From NCBI GenBank assembly GCA_009774175.1, contig VSNG01000004.1:64690-128689 (forward strand): a stretch of 64,000 bases of DNA, read 5' to 3'. The notes under the pieces were generated by a model. It saw nothing but the letters and a program-made list of their open reading frames with translations. It was not told the origin of the DNA and ran no database searches. The DNA comes from Lachnospiraceae bacterium (GTDB taxonomy: Bacteria > Bacillota > Clostridia > Lachnospirales > Lachnospiraceae). Made by a program: the position numbers and the translations under genes. Positions 42,281 to 51,233 of the stretch are shown piece by piece; position 1 is the first letter of the stretch, and each line of letters starts with the position of its first letter.

Positions 42281-43477
42281 ATGTTCAGTAAATTCTTCTA
42301 TACATTGAAAGATAAGGGACTGGAGGTTTCCCTGAGCGAATGGCTTACCTTACAGGAAGCCTTGCAGCAGGGGCTTTGCCACAGCAGCCTGACGGAATTT
42401 TATTATCTGGCGCGGATGATTCTGGTAAAATCGGAAACCGAGTTCGATAAGTTTGACATGGCCTTTGACGAAGTGTTTAAGGGGGTTATGTCAGAGAACG
42501 AGGTGAGCAAAAACATGCTCCGCTGGCTGGATAAACCGGAGATGCAGGATGTGTTCGAGGAGATGCGCCATGAGATGAATCAGGAAGTGGTCACCATGGA
42601 CAAGGACGACATCGAGAACAAGTTCAAGGAAAGGCTGCGGGATCAGGACGAGGAGCACAACGGCGGCAGCTTCTGGATCGGCACCATGGGTAAGACCTCC
42701 TTCGGTAATATGGGCGGTAATATGGGCGGTATCCGTGTGGGCGGCAGTACCGGCTATCAGTCCGCTTTTCAGGTGGTTGGAGCCAGAAAGTACCGTGATT
42801 TCAGGAATGATAAGGTGTTGGACAACAGGCAGTTCCAGATGGCGCTCAGAAAGCTTCGTCAGTTTTCCACCAAACTGGATATTCCGGAGACGGAGCTTGA
42901 CATTAACGGAACGGTAGACGCTACCTGCAACAATGGCGGCTGTTTGCAGATTGTGATGGAAAAGCCCCGCAAAAATGCAGTAAAGCTTCTGCTTCTGATG
43001 GATTCGGGCGGCACCATGATTCCCTATACCACGCTTTTGAGCGAGCTGTTTCAGTCCGTTCACAAATCCAATCACTATAAGGATGTGAAAACCTACTTTT
43101 TCCATAACTGCATTTATTCCCATCTCTACAAAACGCCGGAGTGCGAAAACGGCGAGTGGATTGAGACGGAGTGGATGTTCCGCAATCTGGACAGCGATTA
43201 TAAGGTAATCATCGTGGGGGACGCGGCTATGGCTCCGGAAGAGCTTTACTCTACAACGGGTAATTACAGAGGCCCAAACGGCGGCCTTTCCGGGATGGAC
43301 TGGCTGCTTCTCATGAAGCGGCATTACAAAAAGATCGTGTGGCTTAATCCCAAGATGGCGCCCGGCCATGCGCCGTGGCGGGAGGCGGAGACGGCGATCA
43401 AGGGCCTTTTCCCTATGTATAGGCTGACGGTTGACGGATTGAATCAGGCTATGATGAAGCTGATGGTAAATCGGTGA
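42281..43477 (+). CDS. VWA domain protein, CoxE-like, partner of MoxR
   Basis: A 398-residue cytosolic protein. The N-terminal half is helical with a Gly-rich loop (GTMGKTSFGNMGGNMGGIRVGGS, about 127-150); the C-terminal half (about 225-390) is a von Willebrand A fold. The metal site motif reads MDSGGTM, that is Asp-x-Gly-x-Thr rather than the classical DxSxS, so metal binding may be altered. It is the expected partner of the MoxR ATPase. A long-stem terminator follows, so the pair probably forms its own operon. Confidence 0.88.
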   Translation: MFSKFFYTLKDKGLEVSLSEWLTLQEALQQGLCHSSLTEFYYLARMILVKSETEFDKFDMAFDEVFKGVMSENEVSKNMLRWLDKPEMQDVFEEMRHEMNQEVVTMDKDDIENKFKERLRDQDEEHNGGSFWIGTMGKTSFGNMGGNMGGIRVGGSTGYQSAFQVVGARKYRDFRNDKVLDNRQFQMALRKLRQFSTKLDIPETELDINGTVDATCNNGGCLQIVMEKPRKNAVKLLLLMDSGGTMIPYTTLLSELFQSVHKSNHYKDVKTYFFHNCIYSHLYKTPECENGEWIETEWMFRNLDSDYKVIIVGDAAMAPEELYSTTGNYRGPNGGLSGMDWLLLMKRHYKKIVWLNPKMAPGHAPWREAETAIKGLFPMYRLTVDGLNQAMMKLMVNR

Positions 43478-43482
43478 TCTGC

Positions 43483-43572
43483 GCATACAGATAAAGTGGG
43501 AAAGCCGACGGGGAGTGCATGGGTGCATAAACGGCGCCTCGTCTGGCAAAGACTTTGTCTGTATGCTTTTTT
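43483..43572 (+). terminator. Long-stem terminator after the MoxR-VWA pair
   Basis: GCATACAGA (43483-43491) pairs with TCTGTATGC (43558-43566) and inner segments (AAAGT/ACTTT, GACGGGG/CCTCGTC) extend the stem; T6 follows. The hairpin spans about 84 nt, longer than usual. Confidence 0.7.
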
Positions 43573-43578
43573 GCGCAG

Positions 43579-43607
43579 TTGACTTTAACGAGTAAAAGTG
43601 CTAAAGT
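43579..43607 (+). promoter_or_regulatory. Promoter of the thioesterase-to-ACT run
   Basis: TTGACT (43579-43584), 17-bp spacer, TAAAGT (43602-43607). The -10 region lies within a short iteration of TAAA(A)GTG-like words (43593-43617) that could bind a regulator. Confidence 0.55.
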
Positions 43608-43693
43608 GTTAAATGTGGTTTTTTTTGTAAAAAGGGATAAAATAATAGAAAGATTACGGATGCGGCGGTGCGGCCGCGGAAAGGAGTCTGATT

Positions 43694-44092
43694 ATGCCAT
43701 CATTAGAGGAGATTCGCAGTCGTTTTCAAAACGACCATTTTGCCATGGATGCGACAGGGATTGTAATTGATTCCGCGGAACCGGGAAAGGCGGTATGCTC
43801 TCTGACGCTGGAAGAGCGGCATATGAATGAAAATCATGTTCCCATGGGCGGCGCCGTGTTTACGCTGGCGGATTTTACCTGCGCCATAGCGGCCAACGGA
43901 TATTCTGAGAGAAAAACGGTCAGCCAGCACGCTTCCATTACGTTTCTTTCTCCGGCCAGGGGAAAACGGTTGATTGCAGAGGCTGTCTCTTTGCGGGATG
44001 GACGCACGACGGCGCTTTATACGGTGGATGTGCGGGACGAGCTGGGAACCTATGTGGCCCACGGGACGATAAACGGGTATGTGCTCGGATAA
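43694..44092 (+). CDS. PaaI-type hotdog thioesterase
   Basis: A 132-residue hotdog-fold protein of the PaaI family. The helix and active-site segment NENHVPMGGAVFTLADFTCAIAAN is characteristic, followed by the beta-sheet with SQHASITFLSPARGKRLIAEA. Family members hydrolyse aryl- or acyl-CoA thioesters, often phenylacetyl-CoA derivatives, and thereby release CoA when intermediates stall. AAAGGAG precedes the ATG. It opens a run with an acyl-CoA synthetase, which fits a role in CoA recycling for the aromatic-acid module. Confidence 0.88.
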   Translation: MPSLEEIRSRFQNDHFAMDATGIVIDSAEPGKAVCSLTLEERHMNENHVPMGGAVFTLADFTCAIAANGYSERKTVSQHASITFLSPARGKRLIAEAVSLRDGRTTALYTVDVRDELGTYVAHGTINGYVLG

Positions 44093-44172
44093 CGGTTGAA
44101 CTGTATTGTGACTGTGAATGGAATAGCCAACGATATTTAATTGTGGAGAAACATAAAGGAGGAGCCATAGTT

Positions 44173-45810
44173 ATGGTAATTACGGAGTTTTTGGAGCGGA
44201 ACGCCCGCCTGTACGGTTCAGAAACGGCCCTTGTGGAGTTGAACCCCTCTCAGGAACGGGACAGTGCTGTGACCTGGAGGGAGGCCAGTCTGATTGAGAG
44301 CGCCGGGAACGGCGCGCCCTATCGGAGGGAACTGAGCTGGACGGATTTCGACAGGAGGGCCAACCGTTTTGCGAATCTGCTCTTAAGCCGGGGAATGGAG
44401 CGGGAGACCAAGGTGGGGATTCTGATGATGAACTGTCTGGAATGGCTGCCCATTTATTTTGGCATATTGAAGGCAGGGGGCGTGGCCGTGCCCATGAATT
44501 TCCGTTATTCGGCGGACGAGATCAAATACTGTCTGGAACTGGCGGACGTGGAAGTGCTTGTTTTCGGGCCGGAGTTTATTGAGCGGATGGACAGTATTGC
44601 GGATGATCTGCCGGGCGTGGGGATGATGTTCTTTCCGGGAAGCGGTGGTCCCGATTACACGGAAGACTGCCTGAAGCTGATGGGATTTTGTTCTTCCAGC
44701 GCGCCGCCGGTGGCGTTATGTGAAGAGGATTATGCGGCGATCTATTTTTCTTCGGGCACGACGGGATTTCCCAAGGCGATTTTACATAATCATCGGTCCC
44801 TGCGCTCCTCCTGCGAGACGGAGCAGAATCATCATGGACAGACGAGAGAGGACGTATTTCTCTGCATTCCGCCGCTTTATCACACCGGGGCGAAGATGCA
44901 CTGGTTCGGTTCGCTGCTTTCGGGCAGTAAGGCGGTGCTTTTGCGTGGCGTGAAGCCGGAATGGATTTTAAGGGCGGTTACGGAGGAACAGTGTACCATC
45001 GTCTGGCTTCTGGTGCCATGGGCGCAGGATCTTCTGGATGCCATCGACTCCGGCAAAGTGGATATGAACCATTATCTGCTTGAGCAGTGGCGCCTGATGC
45101 ACATTGGGGCCCAGCCTGTTCCGCCCAGCCTGATCCAAAGATGGAAAAAGCATTTTCCGCATCATCAGTATGACACAAACTACGGCCTGAGCGAATCCAT
45201 AGGCCCCGGCTGTGTGCATCTTGGCGTGGAGAATATACATAAGGTGGGGGCTATCGGAAAGCCGGGCTACCACTGGGAGGCAAAGATCGTAGACGAGCAG
45301 GGTACAGAGGTGGCGCAGGGGGATGTGGGAGAACTTATTGTCCACGGCCCCGGCGTTATGCTCTGTTATTATAAAAATCCCGAGGCCACGGCGGAGGTCA
45401 TAAAGGACGGCTGGCTTTATACGGGCGACATGGCGCGGATGGATGAAGACGGATTCATCTATCTGGTGGACCGAAAGAAAGACGTGATCATTTCCGGCGG
45501 GGAAAATCTCTATCCGGTACAGATCGAGGATTTTCTGCGAAGCAACGATAAAATTAAAGATGTGGCGGTAATCGGCCTGCCGGATCACAGGCTTGGCGAG
45601 ATAGCGGCGGCCATTATAGAAATCAAGGAAAATGAGACCTGCACGGAGGAGGAAATTACGGCGTTTTGCAGCGGACTTCCCCGTTACAAACGTCCCAGAA
45701 AAATTATTTTTGATAAGGTACCCAGAAATCCTACGGGTAAGATAGAAAAACCGGTTCTCCGAGAGCGGTACTGTCACGGCAGTCTCGTGGAGGCACAGAT
45801 TAAAAACTAG
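44173..45810 (+). CDS. AMP-forming acyl-CoA synthetase
   Basis: A 545-residue ANL-superfamily ligase. P-loop IYFSSGTTGFPKA (about 185-197), the YGLSESIGP motif, the YTGDMARMDEDG block and the C-terminal Lys in PRNPTGKIEKPVLR are all present, so adenylation and thioester formation should both work. An extra polar insert of about 25 residues sits near the N-terminus. The substrate is unknown; the neighbours (symporter, IorAB, PaaK) suggest an aromatic or fatty acid. ATG 44173 has AAGGAGG upstream. The symporter gene starts 14 bp downstream. Confidence 0.9.
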   Translation: MVITEFLERNARLYGSETALVELNPSQERDSAVTWREASLIESAGNGAPYRRELSWTDFDRRANRFANLLLSRGMERETKVGILMMNCLEWLPIYFGILKAGGVAVPMNFRYSADEIKYCLELADVEVLVFGPEFIERMDSIADDLPGVGMMFFPGSGGPDYTEDCLKLMGFCSSSAPPVALCEEDYAAIYFSSGTTGFPKAILHNHRSLRSSCETEQNHHGQTREDVFLCIPPLYHTGAKMHWFGSLLSGSKAVLLRGVKPEWILRAVTEEQCTIVWLLVPWAQDLLDAIDSGKVDMNHYLLEQWRLMHIGAQPVPPSLIQRWKKHFPHHQYDTNYGLSESIGPGCVHLGVENIHKVGAIGKPGYHWEAKIVDEQGTEVAQGDVGELIVHGPGVMLCYYKNPEATAEVIKDGWLYTGDMARMDEDGFIYLVDRKKDVIISGGENLYPVQIEDFLRSNDKIKDVAVIGLPDHRLGEIAAAIIEIKENETCTEEEITAFCSGLPRYKRPRKIIFDKVPRNPTGKIEKPVLRERYCHGSLVEAQIKN

Positions 45811-45824
45811 GAGGAAGTACGGAA

Positions 45825-47387
45825 ATGGATCTGTTTATCAAACTTGTTATGTTGGTTATCTTTTTCGGCGTTATGATCGGCATCGGCCTTTACTGCCGCA
45901 GGCACGCCACGGATGTGAACGGGTTTGTGCTCGGCGGCAGAAACGTGGGCCCGTGGCTTACGGCTTTTGCTTATGGAACCAGCTATTTTTCTGCGGTGGT
46001 ATTCGTGGGATATGCCGGGCAGTTTGGTTGGAAGTATGGCATAGCCGCTACCTGGGCGGGGCTGGGAAACGCCTTTCTCGGTTCGCTCCTTGCCTGGGCG
46101 GTGCTGGGACGGCGTACCCGTATTATGACGCAGCACTTAAACAGCGCGACCATGCCTCAGTTTTTCGGTGAGCGTTTTGAGAGCAAGCCTTTGAAACTGG
46201 CGGCTTCCGCGATTATCTTTATCTTTCTGATTCCTTATACGGCCAGTCTCTATAACGGACTCAGCCGTCTGTTCGGTATGGCTTTCGATATTGATTACAG
46301 CGTGTGTGTGGTTGTCATGGCGGTGCTTACCGGCATCTATGTCATAGCCGGGGGCTATATGGCGACTGCCATCAATGATTTCATTCAGGGCATCATCATG
46401 ATATTTGGAATAGTGGCTGTTATTTTAGCGGTGCTGAAAAGTCAGGGCGGCTTCCTTGCGGCCCTTGATAAGCTGGCGGCTGTCAGCGACGAGACGGTTT
46501 CCGCCGCACCCGGCGTGTTTAACTCCTTCTTCGGGCCTGATCCGGCGGGACTTTTAGGGGTAGTGATCCTGACCAGTCTGGGTACCTGGGGACTGCCCCA
46601 GATGGTGCAGAAGTTCTATGCCATCAAGAGCGAGAGCGCCATCAATAAGGGCATGGTGATTTCCACTGTCTTTGCGACCATTGTTTCCGGCGGCTGTTAT
46701 TTCCTCGGCGGCTTTGGAAGACTTTTCAGTGATAAAATCGACATTGCGGCGAATGGTTACGATTCGATTGTGCCGACAATGTTAAGCGGCCTTCCCGCGA
46801 TTTTGATAGCGATAGTGGTGATTCTGGTGCTGTCGGCGTCCATGTCCACCCTTTCCTCCCTTGTATTGGCATCAAGCTCTACCTTGACGTTGGACTTTAT
46901 TAAAGGTAATATGATTAAAGAGATGGATGAGAAGAAACAGGTGAAATGGATGCGAGGGCTTCTGGTGGTATTTATCATGATTTCCGTAGTGCTTGCACTG
47001 ATCCAGTACCGTTCCAACGTTACTTTTATCGCACAGCTCATGGGTGTGAGCTGGGGCGCGCTTGCTGGTGCGTTTCTGGCGCCTTTCCTCTATGGTTTAT
47101 ATTGGAAGAAGACGACCAAAGCAGCCTGCTGGGTGAGCTTTTTATTCTCCACAATCGTGATGCTGGCGAATATTTTCTTTCGCCCGTCGTTCCCCTCGTA
47201 TTTACAGTCTCCTATTAATGCCGGCGCATTCTGTATGCTGGCTGGGCTTGTGATTGTGCCGGTGGTGAGCGTGGTGACGAAGGCGCCCGGGGAGAAAAAG
47301 CTGGAGGAGATATTCTCCTGTTACGATAAGAAGGTGACTGTTTCCGTGAGGGATTCCATCGGCGATTCGCTTGAAAAGAACTTCTAA
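45825..47387 (+). CDS. Sodium:solute symporter (SSS family)
   Basis: A 520-residue SSS/LeuT-fold transporter with about 13 transmembrane helices. Typical features are GGRNVGPWLTAFAYGTSYFSAVVFVGYAG after the first helix, YVIAGGYMATAINDFIQGIIM (the family signature) and LSASMSTLSSLVLASSS around the sodium site. Relatives move proline, pantothenate, sialic acid or monocarboxylates. Placed between an acyl-CoA ligase and iorA, it probably imports the acid that the ligase activates (inference). GGAGG precedes the ATG. Two hairpins follow before iorA. Confidence 0.92.
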   Translation: MDLFIKLVMLVIFFGVMIGIGLYCRRHATDVNGFVLGGRNVGPWLTAFAYGTSYFSAVVFVGYAGQFGWKYGIAATWAGLGNAFLGSLLAWAVLGRRTRIMTQHLNSATMPQFFGERFESKPLKLAASAIIFIFLIPYTASLYNGLSRLFGMAFDIDYSVCVVVMAVLTGIYVIAGGYMATAINDFIQGIIMIFGIVAVILAVLKSQGGFLAALDKLAAVSDETVSAAPGVFNSFFGPDPAGLLGVVILTSLGTWGLPQMVQKFYAIKSESAINKGMVISTVFATIVSGGCYFLGGFGRLFSDKIDIAANGYDSIVPTMLSGLPAILIAIVVILVLSASMSTLSSLVLASSSTLTLDFIKGNMIKEMDEKKQVKWMRGLLVVFIMISVVLALIQYRSNVTFIAQLMGVSWGALAGAFLAPFLYGLYWKKTTKAACWVSFLFSTIVMLANIFFRPSFPSYLQSPINAGAFCMLAGLVIVPVVSVVTKAPGEKKLEEIFSCYDKKVTVSVRDSIGDSLEKNF

Positions 47388-47390
47388 TGA

Positions 47391-47462
47391 CGTCCCGCCA
47401 GTGGACGGGACGCCAGGAAGTTCTATAGTTTCAAGCAGGAGAATGCAAAAAACAGCATTCTC
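47391..47462 (+). promoter_or_regulatory. Two hairpins between the symporter gene and iorA
   Basis: CGTCCCG/CGGGACG (47391-47412, 8-nt loop) and GAGAATGC/GCATTCTC (47439-47462, 8-nt loop) are both perfect. No T-run follows either, so they are better read as mRNA processing or stability elements that set the ratio of iorAB to upstream genes than as terminators. Confidence 0.5.
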
Positions 47463-47491
47463 CGCAATGCGAGAGAAAGGAATGGAATATT

Positions 47492-49219
47492 ATGAAAACA
47501 TTAATGCTTGGCAACGAAGCGGTTGCCAGAGGCCTGTATGAGGCAGGCTGCAGCTTTGTGTCCAGCTATCCGGGAACGCCCAGCACGGAAATTACCGAGT
47601 GCGTGGCGAAATATGAAGAGGTCTATGCCGAGTGGGCGCCAAATGAGAAAGTTGCTCTTGAGGCGGCGCTTGGCGCTTCCCTGCGCGGAAAAAGGAGTTT
47701 CTGCGCCATGAAACATGTCGGCTTAAACGTGGCGGCTGACCCGCTTTTTACGATTTCCTATACCGGCGTGAATGCCGGACTGGTGATCGGGGTAGCCGAT
47801 GATGCCGGTATGCACAGCTCCCAGAATGAGCAGGATTCCCGTCATTATGCACGGGCGGCCAAGGTTCCCATGCTGGAGCCTTCCGATTCCGCGGAGGGAC
47901 TTGCTTTTGCCAAACTGGCCTATGAGCTTGCCGAGGAGTTTGACACACCGGTTTTCATTAAGATGTGCACCCGTGTCAGTCATTCCCAGAGTGTGGTGGA
48001 GACGGGGGAGAGAGTACTGCCCGGGCAGAAGCCCTATGAGAAAAATCCCGCTAAGTATATTATGATGCCGGCCTATGCGAAGAAGAAGCATCCGGTCGTA
48101 GAGGAGCGCACGAAGGCGCTGAGCGCCTGGGCGGAGAAGGCGGAGATTAATCGGATTGAGCCGGGAGAGGATCACTCCACAGGCATTATCACTTCGTCTA
48201 CCTGTTACCAGTATGTGAAGGAAGCTCTGGGCGATACCTATCCCGTTTTGAAGCTTGGTATGATCTGGCCTATGCCGGAGAAAAAAATAATAGATTTTGC
48301 CGCTTCTGTTGACAGACTGGTGGTGGTGGAAGAGCTTGACAGCTTTATTGAGGCCCATTGCAGGAATCTGGGCCTTGCAGTAGCCGGAAAGGAACTGTTT
48401 ACGGAAATAGGGGAACTGAGCCAGAATATGGTGAAAGAGAAGCTGGGAGGAAGCGCGCCCGCCGGCGCCTCAATCGGGGAAGAGATTCCAGCCAGACCGC
48501 CTGTGATGTGTGCGGGCTGCCCTCACAGAAGCCTCTTTTATGTGCTTAAAAAATTAAACCTGACGGTGCTGGGCGATATCGGCTGTTATACGCTGGGAGC
48601 GGTGGCGCCTTTAAACGCTATTGACACTACCATATGTATGGGGGCGTCTGTTTCGGGGCTTCACGGCTTTGTTAAGGCCGGCGACGAGGAGAATGCAGAA
48701 AGGACGGTGGCGGTGATTGGTGACTCCACCTTTATCCATTCCGGTGTTACGGGTTTGATCAACATTGCCTATAACGAGTCAAATTCTACCGTGATTATAC
48801 TGGATAATTCCATTACGGGTATGACGGGGCATCAGCAGAATCCCACTACAGGCTACAACCTGAAAGGAGATCCCTGCACAAAGATTGATCTGGAAAGTCT
48901 GTGCCGTGCCGTTGGCATTAAGCGGGTGCGGGTGGTGGATCCCTATGATATGGAGAACTGCCAGACGGTGATTAAGGAAGAACTGGCGGCGAAGGAGCCT
49001 TCCGTTATCATTTCCCGCCGTCCCTGCGCACTGTTAAAATATGTAAAGCATCCCGGCCCGATCTGTGCGGATACGGAAAAGTGCAAGGGCTGTAAGGCAT
49101 GCATGAATATTGGCTGTCCCGCAATCAGTATGGAGGACGGCAAGGTGAAAATTGACGAGACTCTTTGCGTGGGCTGCGGCGTCTGCAGGCAGCTCTGCAA
49201 GTTCGGAGCGCTGGTTTGA
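47492..49219 (+). CDS. iorA: Indolepyruvate:ferredoxin oxidoreductase, alpha subunit
   Basis: A 575-residue thiamine-diphosphate enzyme subunit. It oxidises aryl-pyruvates (from Trp, Phe, Tyr) to aryl-acetyl-CoA with reduction of ferredoxin, or works in reverse as a CO2-fixing synthase. The N-terminal pyrimidine-binding domain begins GNEAVARGLYEAGCSFVSSYPGTPSTEITE; ThDP binding is in the GDIGCYTLGA...GDSTFIHSG region; the C-terminus has two 4Fe-4S motifs (CKGCKACMNIGCPA and CVGCGVCRQLCKFGA). It follows the symporter; iorB follows 31 bp downstream. Confidence 0.96.
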   Translation: MKTLMLGNEAVARGLYEAGCSFVSSYPGTPSTEITECVAKYEEVYAEWAPNEKVALEAALGASLRGKRSFCAMKHVGLNVAADPLFTISYTGVNAGLVIGVADDAGMHSSQNEQDSRHYARAAKVPMLEPSDSAEGLAFAKLAYELAEEFDTPVFIKMCTRVSHSQSVVETGERVLPGQKPYEKNPAKYIMMPAYAKKKHPVVEERTKALSAWAEKAEINRIEPGEDHSTGIITSSTCYQYVKEALGDTYPVLKLGMIWPMPEKKIIDFAASVDRLVVVEELDSFIEAHCRNLGLAVAGKELFTEIGELSQNMVKEKLGGSAPAGASIGEEIPARPPVMCAGCPHRSLFYVLKKLNLTVLGDIGCYTLGAVAPLNAIDTTICMGASVSGLHGFVKAGDEENAERTVAVIGDSTFIHSGVTGLINIAYNESNSTVIILDNSITGMTGHQQNPTTGYNLKGDPCTKIDLESLCRAVGIKRVRVVDPYDMENCQTVIKEELAAKEPSVIISRRPCALLKYVKHPGPICADTEKCKGCKACMNIGCPAISMEDGKVKIDETLCVGCGVCRQLCKFGALV

Positions 49220-49250
49220 GTTACAGAAAAGCTGTGACATGGAGGAAAAT

Positions 49251-49823
49251 ATGGAAACAAAAAATATTATGATCGTGGGCGTGGGCGGACAGGGTACGCT
49301 GCTTGCCAGTAAGCTTCTGGGACGCCTGCTTCTGGGAAAAGGCTTTGATGTGAAGGTGAGCGAGGTGCACGGCATGAGCCAGCGCGGCGGAAGCGTGGTT
49401 ACATATGTGCGCTGGGGAGACAGAGTCCGTTCTCCTATCATAGATAAGGGACAGGCGGACTGCATTCTTTCCTTTGAGCTGCTGGAAGCGGCCCGCTATA
49501 CGGAATACTTAAAGCCGGGCGGCAGAATTATTGTGAACAGCCAGCAGATCAATCCCATGCCGGTGATTGCGGGGGCAGCGGTTTATCCGGAGAAGCTGGA
49601 GGAGAAGCTTTCGGCTCTTGAGATCAATGTGGACGCACTGGACGCCCTTTCTCTGGCGGAGGAAGCCGGAAGCAGCAAGGCGGTTAATCTGGTGCTGATG
49701 GGGAGACTGGCGAAGCATTTTGATTTTACGGACGAGGAGTGGATGGCTGCGATTGAGGAAAGTGTGCCGCCGAAGTTTTTGGAGCTGAACAGGAAGGCTT
49801 TTGAGCTGGGACGCAGCGCGTAA
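49251..49823 (+). CDS. iorB: Indolepyruvate:ferredoxin oxidoreductase, beta subunit
   Basis: A 190-residue gamma-type domain protein that binds CoA and completes IorA. It begins NIMIVGVGGQGTLLASKLLG and contains the SEVHGMSQRGGSVVTYVRWG motif characteristic of the family. ATG 49251 is chosen because GGAGGAAAAT lies directly before it; an upstream ATG 49239 is possible. With IorA it forms the complete two-subunit enzyme. paaK follows 55 bp downstream. Confidence 0.96.
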   Translation: METKNIMIVGVGGQGTLLASKLLGRLLLGKGFDVKVSEVHGMSQRGGSVVTYVRWGDRVRSPIIDKGQADCILSFELLEAARYTEYLKPGGRIIVNSQQINPMPVIAGAAVYPEKLEEKLSALEINVDALDALSLAEEAGSSKAVNLVLMGRLAKHFDFTDEEWMAAIEESVPPKFLELNRKAFELGRSA

Positions 49824-49878
49824 TGAGAAATGCCGTAAAGAGGGCATTCTTCGTATATAGTGAATGAAGGAGGAAGGT

Positions 49879-51177
49879 ATGGAACGGTATTACCAGAAAG
49901 AGATTGAGACTGCGGACAGGGAGCAGATTCTCGCGTGGCAGAACGAGCGTCTTGTCAGGCAGGTGCGCCATGTGTGGGACAATGTGCCCTATTACCGCAA
50001 AAAGATGGAGGAGAAGGGGGTTACACCTGAGGAGATTCAGAGTGTGGAGGATTTGCATAAGCTTCCTTTTCTGACGAAGGACGACCTGCGGGAGGCATAC
50101 CCTTACGGCCTTTTGGCGAAACCCTTGAAGGATTGTGTCCGTATCCAGTCCACATCCGGCACCACAGGCCGCAGGGTGGTGGCTTTCTATACCCAGCACG
50201 ACGTTGATCTGTGGGAAGACTGCTGTGCCCGCGCCATTGTGGCGGCAGGAGGCACAAATGAGGACGTCTGTCATGTCTGCTACGGTTATGGCCTTTTTAC
50301 CGGCGGGCCGGGTTTAAACGGCGGCAGTCACAGAGTGGGATGTCTGACACTGCCCATGTCCTCCGGCAACACGGACCGTCAGTTACAGTTCATGGTTGAT
50401 CTGGAGGCGACGATTCTCTGCTGTACGCCCTCCTATGCCGCTTTTTTGGCGGAGAGCATTCACGAGAGAGGTCTGCGGGATAAGATTAAGTTAAAGGCGG
50501 GTATCTTCGGCGCGGAGGCATGGAGCGAGGAAATGCGTCAGGATATTCAGAATAAGCTTGGCATCAAGGCGTACGATATTTACGGACTCACGGAAACCAG
50601 CGGCCCCGGCGTTGCTTTCGAATGCAGCGAGCAGACCGGCATGCATATCAATGAGGATCATTTTATTGCTGAAATTATTGACCCGGATACAGGTGAAGTG
50701 CTTCCCGAGGGCAGTAAGGGAGAGCTGGTATTTACCTCCATTACCAAGGAAGCGTTTCCGCTTCTGCGTTACCGCACAAGGGACATCTGTGTGCTTACCA
50801 GAGAGAAATGCGCCTGCGGCCGTACCCATGTAAAGATGAGCAAGCCTATGGGCAGAAGTGACGACATGCTGATCGTCAAGGGCGTAAACGTATTCCCGTC
50901 CCAGATTGAGACGGTTCTTCTGGAGCAGGGGTATCCGGCAAATTATCAGATCATTGTGGATCGCGTTAATAATTCCGATACCATCGAGGTGAAGGTGGAA
51001 ATGACGCCGGAGAACTTCTCCGATAATCTCGGCAAAATCACGGAGATGGAGAAGGGACTGGTTTCTGCGCTTAAGGCAATGCTCGGCATATACGCAAAGG
51101 TGCGTCTGGTGGCGCCCAAGTCCATTACGCGAAGCGAAGGCAAAGCCGTGCGCGTGATTGATAATCGGAAAATATAG
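49879..51177 (+). CDS. paaK: Phenylacetate-CoA ligase
   Basis: A 432-residue ANL-family ligase of the PaaK class, shorter than typical acyl-CoA synthetases. Motifs: RIQSTSGTTGRRVV (P-loop), IYGLTETSGPGVAFEC, LRYRTRD and the C-terminal GKAVRVIDNRKI with a Lys. It interconverts aryl-acetate and aryl-acetyl-CoA with ATP. Placed next to iorAB it would consume or supply the product of that enzyme. ATG 49879 follows AAGGAGGAAG. This gene combination (iorAB-paaK-ACT) is found in many anaerobes. Confidence 0.93.
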   Translation: MERYYQKEIETADREQILAWQNERLVRQVRHVWDNVPYYRKKMEEKGVTPEEIQSVEDLHKLPFLTKDDLREAYPYGLLAKPLKDCVRIQSTSGTTGRRVVAFYTQHDVDLWEDCCARAIVAAGGTNEDVCHVCYGYGLFTGGPGLNGGSHRVGCLTLPMSSGNTDRQLQFMVDLEATILCCTPSYAAFLAESIHERGLRDKIKLKAGIFGAEAWSEEMRQDIQNKLGIKAYDIYGLTETSGPGVAFECSEQTGMHINEDHFIAEIIDPDTGEVLPEGSKGELVFTSITKEAFPLLRYRTRDICVLTREKCACGRTHVKMSKPMGRSDDMLIVKGVNVFPSQIETVLLEQGYPANYQIIVDRVNNSDTIEVKVEMTPENFSDNLGKITEMEKGLVSALKAMLGIYAKVRLVAPKSITRSEGKAVRVIDNRKI

Positions 51178-51233
51178 AATTTGCGTTGATGGCGGTAATA
51201 GGGATGGCTGAAAAGTCGGAGAGGAGATAAACT

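Noticed and set aside
43555..43770. 71-codon frame before the thioesterase
   Set aside because: Starts inside the terminator and overlaps the promoter and the 5' end of the thioesterase gene in another frame.
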